In this document: positions 40,271-49,111 of the stretch, piece by piece
How the letters are laid out: each line of letters starts with the position of its first letter
Position numbering within the stretch: position 1 is the stretch's first letter
NCBI GenBank assembly: GCA_902787575.1
Contig: CADAGX010000004.1
Span: 62,001-126,000 of the forward strand
Source: an uncultured Bacteroidales bacterium
Lineage (GTDB): Bacteria; Bacteroidota; Bacteroidia; Bacteroidales; Bacteroidaceae
Reading direction: 5' to 3'
DNA length: 64,000 bases
Translations under genes and position numbers: made by a program
The notes under the pieces: model-generated
Seen by the model: only the letters and a program-made list of their open reading frames with translations
Database searches by the model: none
Told to the model about the DNA's origin: nothing

Positions 40271-41074
40271 CTATTCCTCGATGGGGAAACCTTCTTCGTC
40301 CTCGTTCTTTACAGCGGCCTCCTCGGAGTAACTGCTGTAGAACGTCTCGTCGCTCTCCTCCTCTGTGTCATCGTCCTCGTCGTCATTCTCGTCTGGCAAA
40401 TCCTCATCTTCGTCGACGAGGTCGGCATCTTCGTCATCATGTTTGTAGAACGGACTTTCGAAGCGGAGTTTCTCCACGGGATCTTTTTTCTTGGCAAAAA
40501 TGGCCTCTATCCACGTGCCCTTTGCAATCTCCAGCACGTCGAAACCCTGCTGCACCTTGCGCTCCACTGTGCCGCCGGGCGCATGAATGCGACTTGCGGG
40601 CAGCTGCGTGGTGCTGATGTCGAATCCGCTCTCGATTATGTCCTTTATCTGCAGCGAAATGGAGTCCCATCCGCCGCCAAAGTTGCGGTCAATCAGTTCC
40701 AGCAGCGTGGCAGCCGAAATGTGCTTCACGTTCTCGTAGCTGAGGTCGGTGATGCGACTGATGGTGCGACGGCGAATGGCCACAAAACCACGCTCGGGCT
40801 TGCAATGACTGAACTGCGCCCAGTCACCTCCGCCGTATCGCGCCATTTCGCGCTCGTCGTCGGGATTATAATGCACCACGTCGAATGCCAAGCGGATAAT
40901 GTTCAGAAGTTTGTCCTCGCTAAGCGAGAAATCTTCTTCCGCCTTCTCTGCCTCCCAAAGTTCGGCAATCTGGAACTCATTCAGCGTCCAGACATTGTTG
41001 CTGTTAAGGTCCAAAATAGATTCCACGGAGAAGCCAGTACGCTTTTCTTCCGTGTTGTTTGTTGATTCACTCAT
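40271..41074 (-). CDS. Conserved protein with long acidic C-terminal tail
   Basis: I do not recognise a family for this 267-residue cytoplasmic protein. The first ~190 residues look like a folded domain (DLNSNNVWTLNEFQIAELWE, DLSYENVKHISAATLLELID). The last ~50 are dominated by Asp and Glu (DLVDEDEDLPDENDDEDDD and on), like the tails of DNA- or ribosome-interacting proteins. The start at 41074 (MSESTNNTEEKRTG) was chosen over an upstream frame beginning before the promoter box. It probably shares a transcript with the downstream symporter. Confidence 0.72.
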   Translation of the reverse strand: MSESTNNTEEKRTGFSVESILDLNSNNVWTLNEFQIAELWEAEKAEEDFSLSEDKLLNIIRLAFDVVHYNPDDEREMARYGGGDWAQFSHCKPERGFVAIRRRTISRITDLSYENVKHISAATLLELIDRNFGGGWDSISLQIKDIIESGFDISTTQLPASRIHAPGGTVERKVQQGFDVLEIAKGTWIEAIFAKKKDPVEKLRFESPFYKHDDEDADLVDEDEDLPDENDDEDDDTEEESDETFYSSYSEEAAVKNEDEEGFPIEE

Positions 41075-41095
41075 AATGTTTTGCGTTTTCGCGTG

Positions 41096-41103
41096 CAAAA
41101 TTA
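41096..41103 (-). promoter_or_regulatory. -7 box TAATTTTG for the acidic-tail gene
   Basis: Minus-strand TAATTTTG ends 21 nt before the ATG at 41074. Confidence 0.5.
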
Positions 41104-41338
41104 CTAAATATAACGAAACGCGCAAGTTAATAAAACTTAAAAAATCGAAAATACAGCATTACGCACACACGCGCAAACATTTTAGAAATTTCCGACCATG
41201 CGTATCACGCTGGCTGTCACGGCCAAAAACCGCGATGTGCACATTTGGTGTATGGCTTCTGACTTGACCTGCGTCAATTATTTACGCATTGAAAAACAAA
41301 AAACACTCGTGCAAAAAAGGATTCGACATTTTTTTTCG

Positions 41339-41346
41339 TACGTTTG
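41339..41346 (+). promoter_or_regulatory. -7 box TACGTTTG for trpB2
   Basis: TACGTTTG ends 39 nt before the ATG at 41386. Confidence 0.5.
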
Positions 41347-41385
41347 CAATGCTGTTCACTTATTAAACACCCAATATTTGAGATT

Positions 41386-42750
41386 ATGAGCAAGCAGAAA
41401 AAATTCATCCTACAGGAAAGCGAGATTCCTACGCAGTGGTACAACATCCAGGCCGACATGGTAAACAAACCGTTGCCGCCGCTGAATCCTGCCACCAAGC
41501 AGCCGCTGACGGCCGAAGACCTCTCACATATCTTCGCTGCCGAGTGTTCGAAACAAGAACTCGACACGGAGCACCGATGGATTGACATTCCGGAAGAAGT
41601 GCTCGACAAGTATAAATACTATCGCTCCACGCCGTTGGTTCGCGCCTACGCTTTGGAGGAGGCGCTCGACACGCCGGCACATATTTATTTCAAGAACGAG
41701 TCCACCAATCCGCTCGGCTCACACAAGATTAATTCTGCACTGCCGCAGTGTTACTACTGCAAGCAGGAGGGTACGACGAATGTCACCACGGAGACGGGCG
41801 CCGGCCAGTGGGGTGCGGCACTCTCTTACGCGGCTAAGATATTTGGTTTGGAGGCTGCCGTCTATCAGGTGAAAATTTCGATGCAACAGAAACCATACAG
41901 GTCGAGCATCATGCGTACATTCGGCGCAGCCGTGACGGGTTCTCCCTCGATGTCCACACGCGCCGGCAAGGACATTCTGACCGTCGACCCCACACATTCC
42001 GGCTCGCTGGGCACCGCAATCTCAGAAGCTGTGGAGTTGGCCACCACGACACCGGGCTGCAAATATACGCTCGGCTCTGTGCTCAACCATGTGTCGCTCC
42101 ACCAGAGCATTATCGGCCTCGAGGCTGAAAAGCAGATGGCCATGGCCGGCGAATATCCCGACACGGTAATTGCATGCTTCGGCGGCGGCTCCAATTTTGG
42201 CGGCCTGGCATTCCCGTTCATGCGCCACACAATCGTAGAAGGTAAGCAGACAGAATACATCGCAGCCGAGCCAGAGAGCTGCCCGAAGCTGACACGCGGT
42301 AAATTCCAGTACGATTTCGGCGACGAGGCAGGCTACACGCCACTGCTGCCCATGTACACGCTGGGGCACCAGTTTAAGCCGGCCAACATCCACGCGGGCG
42401 GTCTGCGCTACCACGGCGCAGGAACCATCGTGAGTCAGCTCATCAAGGACGGTTACATGCACGGCGTGGACATTCCGCAGCTCGAGAGCTTCAAGGCCGG
42501 CATGTTGTTTGCGCGCACCGAAGGCATCATACCAGCTCCGGAGAGCAACCATGCCATCGCTGCCACCATTCGCGAGGCACTGAAGTGCAAGGAGAGCGGC
42601 GAACAGAAGGTCATCCTTTTCAACCTGTCGGGCCACGGGCTCATCGACATGACGGCTTACGACCAGTTCATCAACGGCGACTTGCAGAACTACAGCATCA
42701 GCGACGAGACGATTCAGAAGAACGTTTCCGAATTGGAACAGATTATCTGA
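41386..42750 (+). CDS. trpB: Tryptophan synthase beta-like protein, TrpB2 type
   Basis: A PLP enzyme that joins indole and serine to give tryptophan. At 454 residues it is longer than TrpB1 (~400) and has the TrpB2 features: an N-terminal extension (FILQESEIPTQWYNIQADM), PLP-binding KNESTNPLGSHKINSA with the Schiff-base Lys, TETGAGQWG and the GGGSNFGG phosphate loop. TrpB2 usually acts without TrpA, and no trpA or other trp gene lies here, so the likely role is indole salvage. The in-frame ATG at 41344 lies at the promoter box and was rejected. The gene is monocistronic, with a strong terminator. Confidence 0.92.
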   Translation: MSKQKKFILQESEIPTQWYNIQADMVNKPLPPLNPATKQPLTAEDLSHIFAAECSKQELDTEHRWIDIPEEVLDKYKYYRSTPLVRAYALEEALDTPAHIYFKNESTNPLGSHKINSALPQCYYCKQEGTTNVTTETGAGQWGAALSYAAKIFGLEAAVYQVKISMQQKPYRSSIMRTFGAAVTGSPSMSTRAGKDILTVDPTHSGSLGTAISEAVELATTTPGCKYTLGSVLNHVSLHQSIIGLEAEKQMAMAGEYPDTVIACFGGGSNFGGLAFPFMRHTIVEGKQTEYIAAEPESCPKLTRGKFQYDFGDEAGYTPLLPMYTLGHQFKPANIHAGGLRYHGAGTIVSQLIKDGYMHGVDIPQLESFKAGMLFARTEGIIPAPESNHAIAATIREALKCKESGEQKVILFNLSGHGLIDMTAYDQFINGDLQNYSISDETIQKNVSELEQII

Positions 42751-42767
42751 CATCCCTAATACGTTTC

Positions 42768-42795
42768 ACGCGAGAGAGTTGCACTTCTCTCGCGT
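42768..42795 (+). other. Hairpin after trpB2
   Basis: ACGCGAGAGA (42768-42777) and TCTCTCGCGT (42786-42795) form a perfect 10-bp stem. No U-run follows; it precedes a classical terminator and may protect the 3' end. Confidence 0.5.
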
Positions 42796-42806
42796 AGAAC
42801 CGCACA

Positions 42807-42838
42807 ACGCCCTGCCGAAACGACAGGGCGTTTTTTTT
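42807..42838 (+). terminator. Intrinsic terminator of trpB2
   Basis: ACGCCCTG (42807-42814) and CAGGGCGT (42824-42831) form a GC-rich stem directly followed by eight T (42831-42838), a textbook factor-independent terminator. Confidence 0.9.
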
Positions 42839-42877
42839 CTGCCACACGTGCTTACGCAGGTTTTGACGGGTCGAAAA

Positions 42878-42909
42878 TTTGGAAGAAAAGGGAGAAATAT
42901 GTAAATTTG
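42878..42909 (+). promoter_or_regulatory. Complete promoter (TTTG-20-TAAATTTG) for the WbuC gene
   Basis: A -33 TTTG at 42878-42881 and a -7 TAAATTTG at 42902-42909 are separated by 20 bp, a near-ideal Bacteroidota promoter. The ATG follows at 42934. Confidence 0.7.
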
Positions 42910-42933
42910 CAGTGCAGAAAAAACGAAAAAGAT

Positions 42934-43311
42934 ATGCTTATTGACGAAAAGACACTGGACGACCTGCTTGCCGAAGCGGCACGTTCGACTCGTCTGCGCA
43001 TGAATCTGGACTTGCGCGACACGCCACAAGACCAGTCGCAGCGTATGCTCAATGCACTGTTGCCCGGTACGGAACTTCCCATACACCGCCACGTGGAAAC
43101 GTCGGAGACGGTGACCATACTCAAAGGCGAGATGGACGAGATTTTCTACGACGGACCGCAGGGCAAGGAGGTGGAACGCCACACGCTCAACGCCACACTG
43201 GGACACTACGGCCTCAGCATCCCGAAGGGCGTGTGGCACACGGTGGAAGTGAAGAAGCCCACCGTCATCGTGGAAATGAAAAACGGTCCGTACGTGCCGC
43301 GCGAGGCATAG
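42934..43311 (+). CDS. WbuC-family cupin metalloprotein
   Basis: A 125-residue single-domain cupin. The first cupin motif is LPIHRHVETSETVTILKGEMDEIFYD (positions 49-74), with the His-x-His and Glu metal ligands, and the second is IPKGVWHTVEV. WbuC genes occur in O-antigen clusters, but this copy stands alone; the family's chemistry is not settled. The ATG at 42934 was preferred to an upstream frame because the promoter ends at 42909. It precedes the HerA-like gene by 58 bp. Confidence 0.85.
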   Translation: MLIDEKTLDDLLAEAARSTRLRMNLDLRDTPQDQSQRMLNALLPGTELPIHRHVETSETVTILKGEMDEIFYDGPQGKEVERHTLNATLGHYGLSIPKGVWHTVEVKKPTVIVEMKNGPYVPREA

Positions 43312-43369
43312 CCCGACATGAAGCACACCGAGACATCACACAGGACAACACAAAAATAAAACGCACAAT

Positions 43370-44956
43370 ATGTACGATAACGAACACGGGCTCTACATAG
43401 CCCACTGCGCCAACGGCGCTCTGAGTATCAAAGGTAAGATGGCAAACCGACACGGCCTCGTGGCTGGCGCCACAGGTACCGGCAAGACCGTGACGCTGCA
43501 GGTGATAGCCGAAAGTTTCTGTCAGGCAGGTGTGCCATGCTTCATGGCCGACATGAAAGGCGATCTCTCGGGTATCAGCCAAGCCGGCCGACTCTCGGGA
43601 TTCATAGAGAAGCGTCTGCCCGAATTCGGACTGCAGGAGCCGCAGTTCCAGGCATGCCCCGTCCGATTCTTCGACGTGTATGGCGAGCAGGGACACCCCA
43701 TGCGAGCTACCATTTCTCAGATGGGTCCGCAACTGCTCTCGCGCCTGATGGGTCTGAACGAGACACAGGACGGCGTGCTCAACATCGTCTTCCGCATCGC
43801 TGACGAACGTGGACTACTGCTCATCGACGTGAAGGATCTGCGCTCTATGCTCGACTACGTGTCGAAGAATGCCAAGGATTACACCACAAAGTACGGCAAC
43901 ATCAGTGCCGCCACAGTGGGAGCCATACAGCGCGCGCTGCTGCAGCTGGAGAATCAAGGCGCCGACAAGTTCTTCGGCGAACCTTCCTTCGACATCCACG
44001 ACCTCATGCAGACGCAGGGCGGCAAGGGAATAATGAACGTGCTGGCCGCCGACAAACTGATGATGCAGCCCAAACTCTACTCCACCTTCCTGCTGTGGCT
44101 GCTCAGCGACCTGTATTCTCAACTGCCCGAAGTGGGAGACCTCGACCTGCCGAAGCTGATATTCTTCTTCGACGAGGCTCACATGCTCTTTGAGGACACC
44201 AGCAAGGCGCTGACCGACAAGATAGAACAGGTAATCCGCCTTATACGCTCGAAAGGCGTAGGCATATATTTCGTGACGCAAAGCCCCACAGATATTCCCG
44301 AGAACATACTTGGCCAGCTTGGCAACCGTGTGCAGCACGCACTCCGCGCCTATACACCCAAAGACCAGCGCGCCGTAAAGACGGCGGCAGACACGTTCCG
44401 CCCGAATCCCGAGTTCAAGACCGACGAGGCCATCATGAATCTGGAGACTGGCGAGGCGCTCGTTTCCTTCCTCGACGAGAAGGGCGCTCCCTCCGTCGTG
44501 GAGCGCGCCAAAATACTGTTCCCGCTGAGCCAGATAGGAGCCGTCACCGAGGGACAGCGACTCGACATCATCAAGCAGTCCGACCTCTACGGCAAATACG
44601 ACACACCCATCGACCGTGAAAGTGCCTTCGAGCAACTCATCGCAGCAGCCGAGCAGCAAATGGCCGAAGCCGATGAAGAGCAGGCCGGCGCCGACAAGCA
44701 GGCCGATGCCGCACCAGAGAAGCCAAAGAGCAAGAAGCCCGGCATCATACAGAAGGTCATCAAGGCCATCATCACAGCCGTCACCGCCACCCTGGCATCG
44801 ATGGCCGGCACAATGGTGTCCGACGCCATCACCGGCAAGAAGACGAAATCTCGCACTTCGGCCACGGGAAAAATGGCAAAGAACGCCACGTCGGCTGCCA
44901 CTCGCACAATTACGCGCGAGCTGACGCGTGACATCCTGGGCAACCTCACCAAGTAG
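43370..44956 (+). CDS. HerA-like ATPase (DUF853 family)
   Basis: A 528-residue ATPase of the HerA/FtsK superfamily. Walker A is [15 protein letters not shown], Walker [18 protein letters not shown], and a later arginine-rich segment ([17 protein letters not shown]) fits the sensor/arginine finger. The C-terminal ~130 residues differ from the core: an Ala/Glu-rich coil, then the hydrophobic [21 protein letters not shown], which may contact membrane, and a basic end. HerA relatives move DNA or work in repair, but DUF853 proteins are not well characterised. No nuclease partner such as NurA is adjacent. Confidence 0.87.
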   Translation: MYDNEHGLYIAHCANGALSIKGKMANRHGLVAGATGTGKTVTLQVIAESFCQAGVPCFMADMKGDLSGISQAGRLSGFIEKRLPEFGLQEPQFQACPVRFFDVYGEQGHPMRATISQMGPQLLSRLMGLNETQDGVLNIVFRIADERGLLLIDVKDLRSMLDYVSKNAKDYTTKYGNISAATVGAIQRALLQLENQGADKFFGEPSFDIHDLMQTQGGKGIMNVLAADKLMMQPKLYSTFLLWLLSDLYSQLPEVGDLDLPKLIFFFDEAHMLFEDTSKALTDKIEQVIRLIRSKGVGIYFVTQSPTDIPENILGQLGNRVQHALRAYTPKDQRAVKTAADTFRPNPEFKTDEAIMNLETGEALVSFLDEKGAPSVVERAKILFPLSQIGAVTEGQRLDIIKQSDLYGKYDTPIDRESAFEQLIAAAEQQMAEADEEQAGADKQADAAPEKPKSKKPGIIQKVIKAIITAVTATLASMAGTMVSDAITGKKTKSRTSATGKMAKNATSAATRTITRELTRDILGNLTK

Positions 44957-44970
44957 CCCTATCATCGGGA

Positions 44971-44993
44971 CGTGGCGCAGCAACTGCGCCACG
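44971..44993 (+). other. Strong hairpin after the HerA-like gene
   Basis: CGTGGCGCAG and CTGCGCCACG form a perfect 10-bp stem around a CAA loop. GGA/TCC may extend it across a bulge. There is no U-run, so it may stop or stabilise the transcript without being a canonical terminator. Confidence 0.5.
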
Positions 44994-45040
44994 CTCCGAC
45001 AGCAAAACCTCAGACAAAAACCAATTAACAACACATAAAA

Positions 45041-46165
45041 ATGGACAAAACTACAAAAAACGGCGCCAACGGACGCCTGCAATCGCTCGATGCCCTGCGA
45101 GGCTTCGACATGTTCTTCATCACAGGCGGCTCCGGACTGCTGGTGGCACTGAGCAAATGGTTCCCGTGCACGTTTACAGAGAAGGTGGCCGAACAGATGT
45201 CGCACGTGGAGTGGCACGGTCTGCTGCATCACGACACCATTTTCCCGCTCTTCCTCTTCATTGCCGGCATCTCGTTCCCGTTCTCGCTCGCTAAGCAGCG
45301 CGAAAAGGGCCGTTCGGAACTGGGCATCCACGCCAAGGTAATATATCGCGGCCTGATGTTGGTGTTCCTCGGACTCATCTGCAACGGACTGCTGTCGCTC
45401 GAATTTGAGAATCTCCGCTATGCGAGCGTACTTGCCCGCATCGGTCTGGCATGGATGTTTGCTGCACTGATATTCATTCACACGGGTTGGAAAACCAGGG
45501 TGGCCGTCACCGCCGTGCTGCTGATAGGCTATTGGCTCGTGGCCGGCTTCATTCCCGCGCCCGACGCAGACGGCGCCGACATATTCAGCGCGCGAGGCTC
45601 CATCGTCGGATACGTGGACCGTATGTGGCTGCCAGGTCGCGTCCTCTACGGCGACATCGACCCCGAAGGAATTCTTAGCACCATACCTTCCATCGGCACA
45701 GCCATGCTGGGAATGCTTACAGGCGAATGGGTGAAAAACGAAAGCCGCGGCCTGACGGGCAACAAGAAGGTACTCGGAATGGTGCTGGCCGGCATTGTGA
45801 TGCTGGTGCTCGGTCTGCTGTGGAACGAAGTGTTCCCGATAAATAAGAAGATGTGGACCAGCTCGTTCGTGCTCGTGGTAGGTGCATACAGCATACTGAT
45901 GTTTGCACTTTTCTATTGGGTGATAGATGTACTTGGCTGCCGTCGGTGGACACTTTTCTTCACCGTCATCGGCATGAACTCCATTACGATTTACATGGCG
46001 CCACGCTTCATCAACTTCTCATACATGTCCGACAAGTTGTTTGGCGGCTGCATCAAGTTGCTGCCCGAGGTGTCGCAACCGTTCTTCTCGAGCGCCGCAT
46101 ACATCACATGCTGCTGGCTGTTCCTCTATTTCCTATATCGTAAACGCGTATTCCTGAAGATATAG
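45041..46165 (+). CDS. DUF5009/YeiB-like membrane acyltransferase
   Basis: A 374-residue protein with about ten transmembrane helices. It begins RLQSLDALRGFDMFFITGG, the signature of the heparan-alpha-glucosaminide N-acetyltransferase-like group (DUF5009), whose human relative transfers acetyl groups across a membrane to glucosamine. The conserved His in WHGLLHHDTIFPLFLFIAG may be catalytic. In Bacteroidota such genes often lie near glycan-degrading or phosphatase genes. Here the tandem phosphoesterases follow 52 bp downstream, which makes a shared role in sugar or glycan processing possible. Confidence 0.85.
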   Translation: MDKTTKNGANGRLQSLDALRGFDMFFITGGSGLLVALSKWFPCTFTEKVAEQMSHVEWHGLLHHDTIFPLFLFIAGISFPFSLAKQREKGRSELGIHAKVIYRGLMLVFLGLICNGLLSLEFENLRYASVLARIGLAWMFAALIFIHTGWKTRVAVTAVLLIGYWLVAGFIPAPDADGADIFSARGSIVGYVDRMWLPGRVLYGDIDPEGILSTIPSIGTAMLGMLTGEWVKNESRGLTGNKKVLGMVLAGIVMLVLGLLWNEVFPINKKMWTSSFVLVVGAYSILMFALFYWVIDVLGCRRWTLFFTVIGMNSITIYMAPRFINFSYMSDKLFGGCIKLLPEVSQPFFSSAAYITCCWLFLYFLYRKRVFLKI

Positions 46166-46217
46166 CCTAAAAGCTACGTGCTGAAACCATAGAAACAAAC
46201 GTTTGAATAAGAAGAAG

Positions 46218-47696
46218 ATGAAAAGAAGAGAATTTCTACGCAGCTCGGCCATCATTGCTGCAGCCACTGGTACAGGAAGTGTCCTGCCACAAAACGTAAA
46301 AGCAGCGCCCACACCCGAACAGACGGGCACCGAAAACCCGCGTCGGGCAGCCGGCTCGCTAATCACGTCGGCCCCGATGCTACAGAACTATGCTGCCACA
46401 TCCATGGGCATCGCGTTCTGCGTCAGCGACATGGCCAATGGTTTCGTGCTCTACAGCGAGGACTCCAACATGAGCGACGCCAAGAAAGTGAAGTGCGGCG
46501 GCTTCCGCGTCACGGACATGAACGACAAAGTGATGCTCATCCGCCTTACGAAACTGAAACCCGCCACCACGTATTACTACCAGATAGGCGCAGATCACAT
46601 CGAATATAAGGGCGGCTACAAAATGAAGGTGCTGTCCACCGAGATGGATGACCGCATTTATAAATTTACCACGGCCGGTGAAGATGCCGTGGCACACTTC
46701 TGCGTCATCAACGACACGCACGTGAAATGGCCGACCATCACAGCCGCCATCGAGAAGATTGCACAACTGCAACCCTCGTGCGTCATCTGGAACGGCGATG
46801 CGAGCAATACCGAGGAATCCATCGAGGCATTGCAGACAATGTTCCTGAAGCCCGAGATAGACCGCAAGGACTATGCCGCCGAGACACCTTATCTTTTCTG
46901 CCCCGGCAACCACGACCAGCGCGGTATGGGCAATCGCCACCTCGAGCGCGTATGGATGTTTCGCCAGCCCGAAGAGCGGTCGGCACGCGACTGGGACTTG
47001 GGACGCAACTTTGCGGTGCGCATGGGCGAAATTGCCTTGATTGGTCTCGACACGGGCGAAGACAAGTTGGACGACGACACACGCTTCGCAGGCCTCTTCA
47101 ATAACGAGGCATACCGCGTGGCACAGACCGATTGGCTGGCCGATGCACTTCAGCAGCCCGAAATTGCCAGTGCGCCGTTCATGGTGGCGTTCTGCCATAT
47201 TCCCCTCTACGATACGCGCGAAAACGCCAATCCGGGCGACGTGCCGCAGGATCAGGCGGGCGCCTACTCCTCCGACTACGCTTCCTGGCAGCGCACCTGT
47301 GCCCAGCTGTGGACACCGCTGCTGGAGAAAGCCGGTTGCCAGCTGATTATCACGGCCCACCAGCACCGCTATCGCTACGACAAGGCGGACAGCAAACGCT
47401 CGTGGGCACACATCGTTGGCGGCGGCCCCGATATGGCGTCCAGCACGGGCTTCCCCACGGTTATCGAAGGCAAAGTGAAGTCTGGCCGAATGCTAATTAC
47501 CGTTTACAACGTGGCAACAAATACCATAAAGGCCATGTTCGTCTTCAATTCGAAGGCCACCGCCGTAGAAAGTGTCAGCATGGAGCCACAGAACGCACCC
47601 GAGGGATGGTACACCTTAGACGGCCGTAAACTCGACACCATGCCCACAACGCCCGGCATTTACGTCTGCAACGGACGGAAGGTGGCCATCAAATAA
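46218..47696 (+). CDS. Tat-exported metallophosphoesterase, copy 1 (tailed)
   Basis: A 492-residue calcineurin-like hydrolase. It starts MKRREFLRSSAIIAAATG, a twin-arginine signal; a TTG at 46203 upstream was rejected because the paralogue starts at the same MKRREFLRSS. A purple-acid-phosphatase-type N-domain (KPATTYYYQIGAD) precedes the metal-binding motifs INDTHV, WNGDASN, CPGNHDQRG, CHIPLYD and TAHQHRY. The chain then runs into a short linker and the tail EGWYTLDGRKL ... GIYVCNGRKVAIK. It would be folded in the cytoplasm with its metals and then exported. A close paralogue follows 32 bp away. Confidence 0.9.
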   Translation: MKRREFLRSSAIIAAATGTGSVLPQNVKAAPTPEQTGTENPRRAAGSLITSAPMLQNYAATSMGIAFCVSDMANGFVLYSEDSNMSDAKKVKCGGFRVTDMNDKVMLIRLTKLKPATTYYYQIGADHIEYKGGYKMKVLSTEMDDRIYKFTTAGEDAVAHFCVINDTHVKWPTITAAIEKIAQLQPSCVIWNGDASNTEESIEALQTMFLKPEIDRKDYAAETPYLFCPGNHDQRGMGNRHLERVWMFRQPEERSARDWDLGRNFAVRMGEIALIGLDTGEDKLDDDTRFAGLFNNEAYRVAQTDWLADALQQPEIASAPFMVAFCHIPLYDTRENANPGDVPQDQAGAYSSDYASWQRTCAQLWTPLLEKAGCQLIITAHQHRYRYDKADSKRSWAHIVGGGPDMASSTGFPTVIEGKVKSGRMLITVYNVATNTIKAMFVFNSKATAVESVSMEPQNAPEGWYTLDGRKLDTMPTTPGIYVCNGRKVAIK

Positions 47697-47728
47697 AACA
47701 AACCATTAAACAATAAACTACATACAAC

Positions 47729-49096
47729 ATGAAGAGAAGAGAATTTCTACGCAGCTCAGCCATCATCGCTGCAGCCACTGGTGCTGGCAGCGTCCTACCG
47801 CAATCTGCAAATGCTGCGCCAACCCCACAGCCGGCCGAAGAGGAAAAGAAAGAAGCCAGCGGCAAACTGATTACATCGGCTCCCATGCTGCAGAACTACG
47901 CAGCCACTTCCATGGGCATAGCGTTCTGCGTCAGCGACATGGCCAACGGCTTTGTGCTCTACGGCGAAAAGCCCGACCTGAGCGACGCCCAGATAGTAAA
48001 GTGCGGCGGCTTCCGCGTCACAGACATGAACGACAAAGTGATGCTCATACGCCTCACCGAACTGAAGCCCGCCACCACTTATTATTATAAGATAGGTGCC
48101 GACCGCATCGAGTACAAGGGCGGCTACAAAATGAAAGTGCTCGGCACGGAGACCGACGAGCGGATCTATAAATTCACCACGGCAGGCGCTGACGCTGTGC
48201 CCCACTTCTGCGTTATCAACGACACGCACGTGCAATGGCCGACCATCACAGCCGCCATAGAGAAGATAGCACAGCTGGCGCCCTCGTGCGTCATCTGGAA
48301 CGGCGACGCCAGCAACACCGAGGAGACCATCGAGGAGCTGCAAACCATGTTCCTGAAACCAGAAATGGACCGCAAGGACTATGCCTCCGAGACGCCCTAC
48401 CTGTTCTGCCCCGGCAACCACGACGAGCGCGGCATGGCAAATCGCCATCTCGAGCGTGTGTGGATGTTCCGACAGCCCGAAGAACGTCTGGGCCGTGACT
48501 GGGATTTGGGTCGTAACTTTGCCGTCCGCATGGGCGACATAGCCATGATTGGACTCGACACGGGCGAGGATAAACTGGACGACGACAAGCGCTTCGCAGG
48601 CCTCTTCAGCAACGAGAAATACCGCGTGGCACAGGCTCGGTGGCTCACGGACGCCCTAAAGCAGAAAGAGATAGCCAGCGCGCCCTTCATGGTGGCATTC
48701 TGCCACATCCCGCTGTTCGACGCGCGCAAGAACGTAAATCCGGGCGACGTAACGCCGGAACAGGCCAAGGGCGTGTATTCGTGCGACTTTGCCGGATGGC
48801 AGCGCACCTGCGCCCAGTTGTGGACTCCGCAGCTCGCGAAAGCCGGATGCCAGCTCATCATCACAGCTCATCAGCACGGCTACCGCTACGACGCGCCGAC
48901 GGCCGAACGTCCGTGGGCACATATCGTGGGCGGCGGCCCCAACATCAAATCAGAGAAGGGATTCCCCACAGTTATCGAAGGTGAAGTGATAGACGGCAAA
49001 CTCAGTGTGACGGTTTACAACGTGGCGAAAGATCAGAAAGTCGACTCCTTCACTTTCAACCCGCGCAAGGGAAAGAAGAGCCGCCGCAAGTCGTAA
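47729..49096 (+). CDS. Tat-exported metallophosphoesterase, copy 2 (no tail)
   Basis: A 455-residue tandem duplicate of the preceding gene; by eye about four residues in five are identical over the first 430. It has the same twin-arginine start MKRREFLRSSAIIAAATG, the same metal motifs (INDTHV, WNGDASN, CPGNHDERG, CHIPLFD, TAHQHGYRY) and a Lys/Glu linker after the signal. The C-terminus differs sharply: instead of the GIY-type tail it ends in the basic NPRKGKKSRRKS. The copies therefore probably differ in location, not chemistry. The next gene follows after 15 bp. Confidence 0.9.
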   Translation: MKRREFLRSSAIIAAATGAGSVLPQSANAAPTPQPAEEEKKEASGKLITSAPMLQNYAATSMGIAFCVSDMANGFVLYGEKPDLSDAQIVKCGGFRVTDMNDKVMLIRLTELKPATTYYYKIGADRIEYKGGYKMKVLGTETDERIYKFTTAGADAVPHFCVINDTHVQWPTITAAIEKIAQLAPSCVIWNGDASNTEETIEELQTMFLKPEMDRKDYASETPYLFCPGNHDERGMANRHLERVWMFRQPEERLGRDWDLGRNFAVRMGDIAMIGLDTGEDKLDDDKRFAGLFSNEKYRVAQARWLTDALKQKEIASAPFMVAFCHIPLFDARKNVNPGDVTPEQAKGVYSCDFAGWQRTCAQLWTPQLAKAGCQLIITAHQHGYRYDAPTAERPWAHIVGGGPNIKSEKGFPTVIEGEVIDGKLSVTVYNVAKDQKVDSFTFNPRKGKKSRRKS

Positions 49097-49111
49097 CACT
49101 TTTCGCCCCAC

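Larger units (their letters stand above)
41075..41385. other. Divergent intergenic region upstream of trpB2
   Basis: This 311-bp spacer has -7 boxes for both flanking genes (41096-41103 minus, 41339-41346 plus) and a near-palindrome GCGTCAATTATTTACGC at 41271-41287 (7 of 8 base pairs), which could be an operator. Weak 21-bp spaced cores occur at 41283 and 41304. An open frame at 41198-41389 has a single Trp codon and does not look like a leader peptide. Confidence 0.5.

Noticed and set aside
41198-41389. Possible leader peptide for trpB2 attenuation
   Set aside because: The frame has only one Trp codon, no adjacent Trp pair and no terminator/antiterminator arms, and the promoter box lies near its 3' end.
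42768-42838. Small RNA between trpB2 and WbuC
   Set aside because: The two hairpins fit a 3' end and terminator for trpB2, and no separate promoter precedes them.
43814-45481. Long minus-strand open frame (555 codons) opposite the HerA-like gene
   Set aside because: It is antisense to two well-supported genes, has no recognisable domain and shows the Cys/His/Gln-rich composition expected of a mirror frame in GC-rich coding DNA. Similar mirror frames at 58132-60285 (717 codons), 22632-24032 and 19060-20346 were rejected for the same reason.
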